From contig OY253680.1 of the NCBI GenBank assembly GCA_958009085.1, positions 434,001 through 498,000 of the forward strand: a stretch of 64,000 nucleotides of DNA, read 5' to 3'. The notes under the pieces were generated by a model that did no database searches, had not been told where the DNA came from, and worked only from the letters and a program-made list of their open reading frames with translations. This stretch comes from Protoeuglena noctilucae. Lineage: Eukaryota > Chlorophyta > Pedinophyceae > Marsupiomonadales > Marsupiomonadaceae. Of this stretch, positions 61,801 to 64,000 are shown piece by piece (position 1 is the stretch's first letter; each line of letters opens with the position of its first letter). The position numbers and the translations under genes were made by a program.

Positions 61801-63167
61801 GGATGAAGACCTGCCCCCACTCGGTGCACTCGTTGACGGCCGCGAGCAGCTTGTTCTGCGCCATGGGCCCCAGCGACTGGATCATGTCCGTCCCCGACAC
61901 CTCCTGGATCTCCGCCAGCGCCGCCACCGCGTTGGCCACCACCATCGGGTTCGGGTCCGACATCATGTCGCGCAGGGTCTCGGGGAACCCGCGGTCGTTA
62001 ACCAGCTGCGGGAGGAGAGGCGCGGTGCGTGTGGGAGGAGCGGGGAGTGAGCCAGAGACACCCACGCTCGTCGGGGTGCCTTCACTCTGAAAGCACTGCC
62101 GGGCTGTTGGCAGGCAGGTTGGGATGGCATCCCAGGTCACCTCGGGGGAGATGTCGTAGAGCTTGGCCACACACACCGCCGCCGTCTTGCGGACGTATGG
62201 GTCCGTGTCGCGCAGCGCTTGCTGGAGGGGGTCGCAGATGTACTCGGTGATCTTGTCCACGCGGATGCAGCCCATGGTGCGGACGGCCTGCCGGGGGAGG
62301 GGGCAGAGGGGTGAGCGGCGGCACACAGCTGTGGGGGTGGGGGCACGTTGCTGGGGCTGTCGTGCGCGACAGGCCGACAGGCGCCCTCACCAGCGCGCGG
62401 ATGAGCGGGTTAGGGTCCTGCGTCAAGTCCTTCACGAACGTGTTGACCGCCTGCGGTCGCGGGAGGGCAGCACGCGTCGCCCTGACGCGTGCGTCGGTGC
62501 TGTGAGCCCAATTGGGGCCCTGCGGCGACGCCCGGCCGCAGCAAAGATGCGAACACTGATTTGCTTGCGCAGCGCACCAGCAGCGTCAAATCGGGCTTGG
62601 TCTTGGCGTAGTTGATGAGGTACAAGTACACGAGCTTCTTCAGCTCCAAGTCGTCGGTCTGTGGGCACGGAACCCGGCGCATCGTCCGGCTCGGACGAAT
62701 GCTGCAGCTTCGTGCCATTCGGCGGCCACAGCGCCGGCCCCAGGAGCGGACTAACGGGCCAACTCTGGCGGCTCCCCCCAAGCCAGCCTGTAACGGCAGC
62801 CTCCCGGGGCGACCGGGGCCACATAGCGGGCCCCGCGAGCGACCGAACCTCGTCGTTTGCAAAACAAAATCAGCTCCCCGCTTCGGGGCGAGCCGAAGTC
62901 GCGGAGCGCGTGCCCCCGGCCCCGCCCTGCAGTTAAAACGCCGCGTCCCGCGCTCGCCTGCATGCATTTGACGACGTCGCCGAAGAGGCTGGACACGTCC
63001 TTCCCCACCGTCATAGCGGCGATGATGCGCTTGATGCCGTCCTTCTTGGCATTCTTGTCCGTACTGCGGATGGCCTCGCCCCACTCCACCACCTCCCCCT
63101 TCTTGGTCGTGCTGAAGAACCCCGCGTCCTTCTTCCCGCGGAACCTCGCAGCCAGGTTCTGAATCAT
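58880..63167 (-). CDS. Beta-adaptin of AP-1/AP-2 clathrin adaptor complexes
   Basis: Ten exons (63167-62958, 62658-62578, 62450-62391, 62287-62141, 62005-61738, 61563-61352, 61167-60848, 60690-59985, 59786-59509, 59417-58880) encode 939 residues. The trunk shows [57 protein letters not shown] and [16 protein letters not shown], as in plant betaB/C-adaptin. A Gly/Ala hinge with [12 protein letters not shown], a short clathrin-box-like segment, leads to the appendage domain ending [16 protein letters not shown]. Plants use one beta type in both AP-1 and AP-2. Compared with land plants the N-terminus carries an extra [11 protein letters not shown]. Introns 1 (62957) and 6 (61351) start with GC, and intron 6 contains a minisatellite. 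Confidence 0.96.
61244..61335. repeat. Minisatellite in beta-adaptin intron 6
   Basis: Units built from GGCTGGTGCATGGCCGGC and GGTGCAAGGGCGGCTGGC alternate about two and a half times with small changes. The array fills most of the 3' half of the GC-AG intron 6 (61351-61168 on the minus strand). Confidence 0.75.
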
Positions 63168-63560
63168 CCTGGCTGCGCCGGCAGGGGCGGGGACGGGGTC
63201 CCAGGGAAGCGCACGCGCCGGGCAGGGACCTTCAGGGGCCACGCAGGCGGATCCACCCCGTCTTCGCTGAGGCTGCGGGCGCCGATGTGCAGCGATCCCC
63301 TCTAGAATGCGGTTGGCGTGGAGGGGACCGCGCGGGGGCGGTTGAAGAGGCTGTCCGACTGGCAGGGCCGGTCAGAAACGCGCCAACTGGCCCATCCGCG
63401 CTCTGCCGGACTCCCAGGAGCGAGTCAAAGAACATTTTAGCTCTGTACGAACCTCTCCGCTCGCTCCATCGAGTCGCGGAGGGCCAGGGCCGCCCTTCTC
63501 GAGTCTCCCCTCAGGCGCCTGGAGTTGCGGTCTTGACAGCGGTCGGGAGGAAGAAGGCAC
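63168..63560. other. Divergent spacer between beta-adaptin and the right-edge gene
   Basis: This 393-bp gap lies between two head-to-head starts and presumably holds both promoters. No gene was recognised. Confidence 0.4.
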
Positions 63561-64000
63561 ATGTCGGCTCTCAGCGCCTGCGGGCGGGGGGCTCGGCTGT
63601 CCGGCTGCCAGCGACCCCCCATGATTTCTTCCCAGATCATGGCGCCATCTCGGACCGCCCCGCCCCGGCGGCCGATCGCTGCCGCGGGTGAGATTCGATG
63701 CCTCGATACGAATGAGCGTCGCGGTCACGGCCATCGCGACCCCTGCGGCCCCGCACATCTCCCCGCGCGCGCAGCCCACACCCCGCGGACTGTACCCGAC
63801 GCAGCAACCCCCCAGAAGCCCGAGACGGCGAAGGAGGCGCTGCAGCGACGCAAGCGCGAGTCGGAGGAGGTCATGACACGCATTGAGAACGTCTACAGCG
63901 TGGAGGACTTGAATTCCCAGCTCGAGAGGGCCGGCGGCAAGGTGGGCCAGGCAGCCCCGCTCCCCGCGTCTTCTGAAGCGCCCTTGCCCCCCATCACCCG
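63561..64000 (+). CDS. 5' part of a plastid thioredoxin-like protein, cut by window end
   Basis: Exon 63561-63687 starts at an ATG and encodes a Ser/Arg/Pro/Ala-rich leader ending RPIAAA, like a transit peptide. A phase-1 GT-AG intron of 87 bp leads to exon 63775-63941. That exon is charged and helical, and ends VYSVEDLNSQLERAGGK before a GT donor. A 'SVEDL...L..AG.K' stretch directly before a splice site is the usual lead-in to the first beta strand of thioredoxin-like domains, so that is my guess. The redox motif itself would lie beyond the window. The gene is incomplete at its 3' end. Confidence 0.5.
   Translation, partial: MSALSACGRGARLSGCQRPPMISSQIMAPSRTAPPRRPIAAAGEIRCLDTNERRGHGHRDPCGPAHLPARAAHTPRTVPDAATPQKPETAKEALQRRKRESEEVMTRIENVYSVEDLNSQLERAGGKVGQAAPLPASSEAPLPPIT

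Overview
This is nuclear DNA of a small, gene-dense, GC-rich eukaryote, most likely a chlorophyte green alga. A trebouxiophyte-like alga is my guess. The genes have many short introns, mostly about 70-130 bp, and splice into land-plant or green-algal proteins: a plant-type CLC-d chloride channel, the plastid M48 peptidase family of Arabidopsis At3g27110, a cytochrome-b5-less fatty acid 2-hydroxylase, GatC, a plastid-type pyrophosphatase and plant AP-4 mu. I saw no bacterial operon, phage, retroelement, CRISPR array, rRNA or tRNA.

Layout from left to right: a possible gene tail at the left edge; a WD40 protein (+); a retinol-dehydrogenase-like SDR (+); inorganic pyrophosphatase (-); CLC-d channel (+); ribosomal protein eS28 (+); OLA1 (+); a CBS-DCC fusion protein (-); fatty acid 2-hydroxylase (+); GatC (-); a TPR-RING E3 candidate (+); the tubulin deglutamylase CCP5 (-); a GT71 mannosyltransferase-like protein (-); a 65-residue membrane protein (+); AP-4 mu (+); MCM5 (-); a METTL2/6/8 tRNA methyltransferase (+); a coiled-coil protein (-); proteasome beta6 (+); NOPCHAP1 (-); an SMAP-domain nuclear protein (+); an unknown charged protein (-); AHA1 (+); RWDD3 (-); APC6/CDC16 (+); M48 peptidase (+); AP-1/2 beta-adaptin (-); and the 5' end of a thioredoxin-like plastid protein running off the right edge. 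The genes are ordinary housekeeping genes of DNA replication, cell cycle, proteolysis, translation, trafficking and plastid function. They do not form one pathway. Strands alternate almost strictly, giving about ten tail-to-tail pairs 63-305 bp apart and about ten head-to-head pairs sharing 250-1200 bp.

Exon coordinates come from hand splicing. I required a continuous reading frame, matching splice phase and agreement with the remembered family sequence. Every complete model sums to a multiple of three.

Two observations stand out. First, about 25 of about 125 introns (one in five) appear to start with GC instead of GT, nearly always in the context AG|GCGAG. That is far above the roughly 1% usual in well-studied plants and animals. 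Second, one gene encodes a probable plastid protein joining a CBS pair (adenylate-sensor type) to a DCC/DUF393 thiol-oxidoreductase domain, an architecture I do not recognise from land plants.
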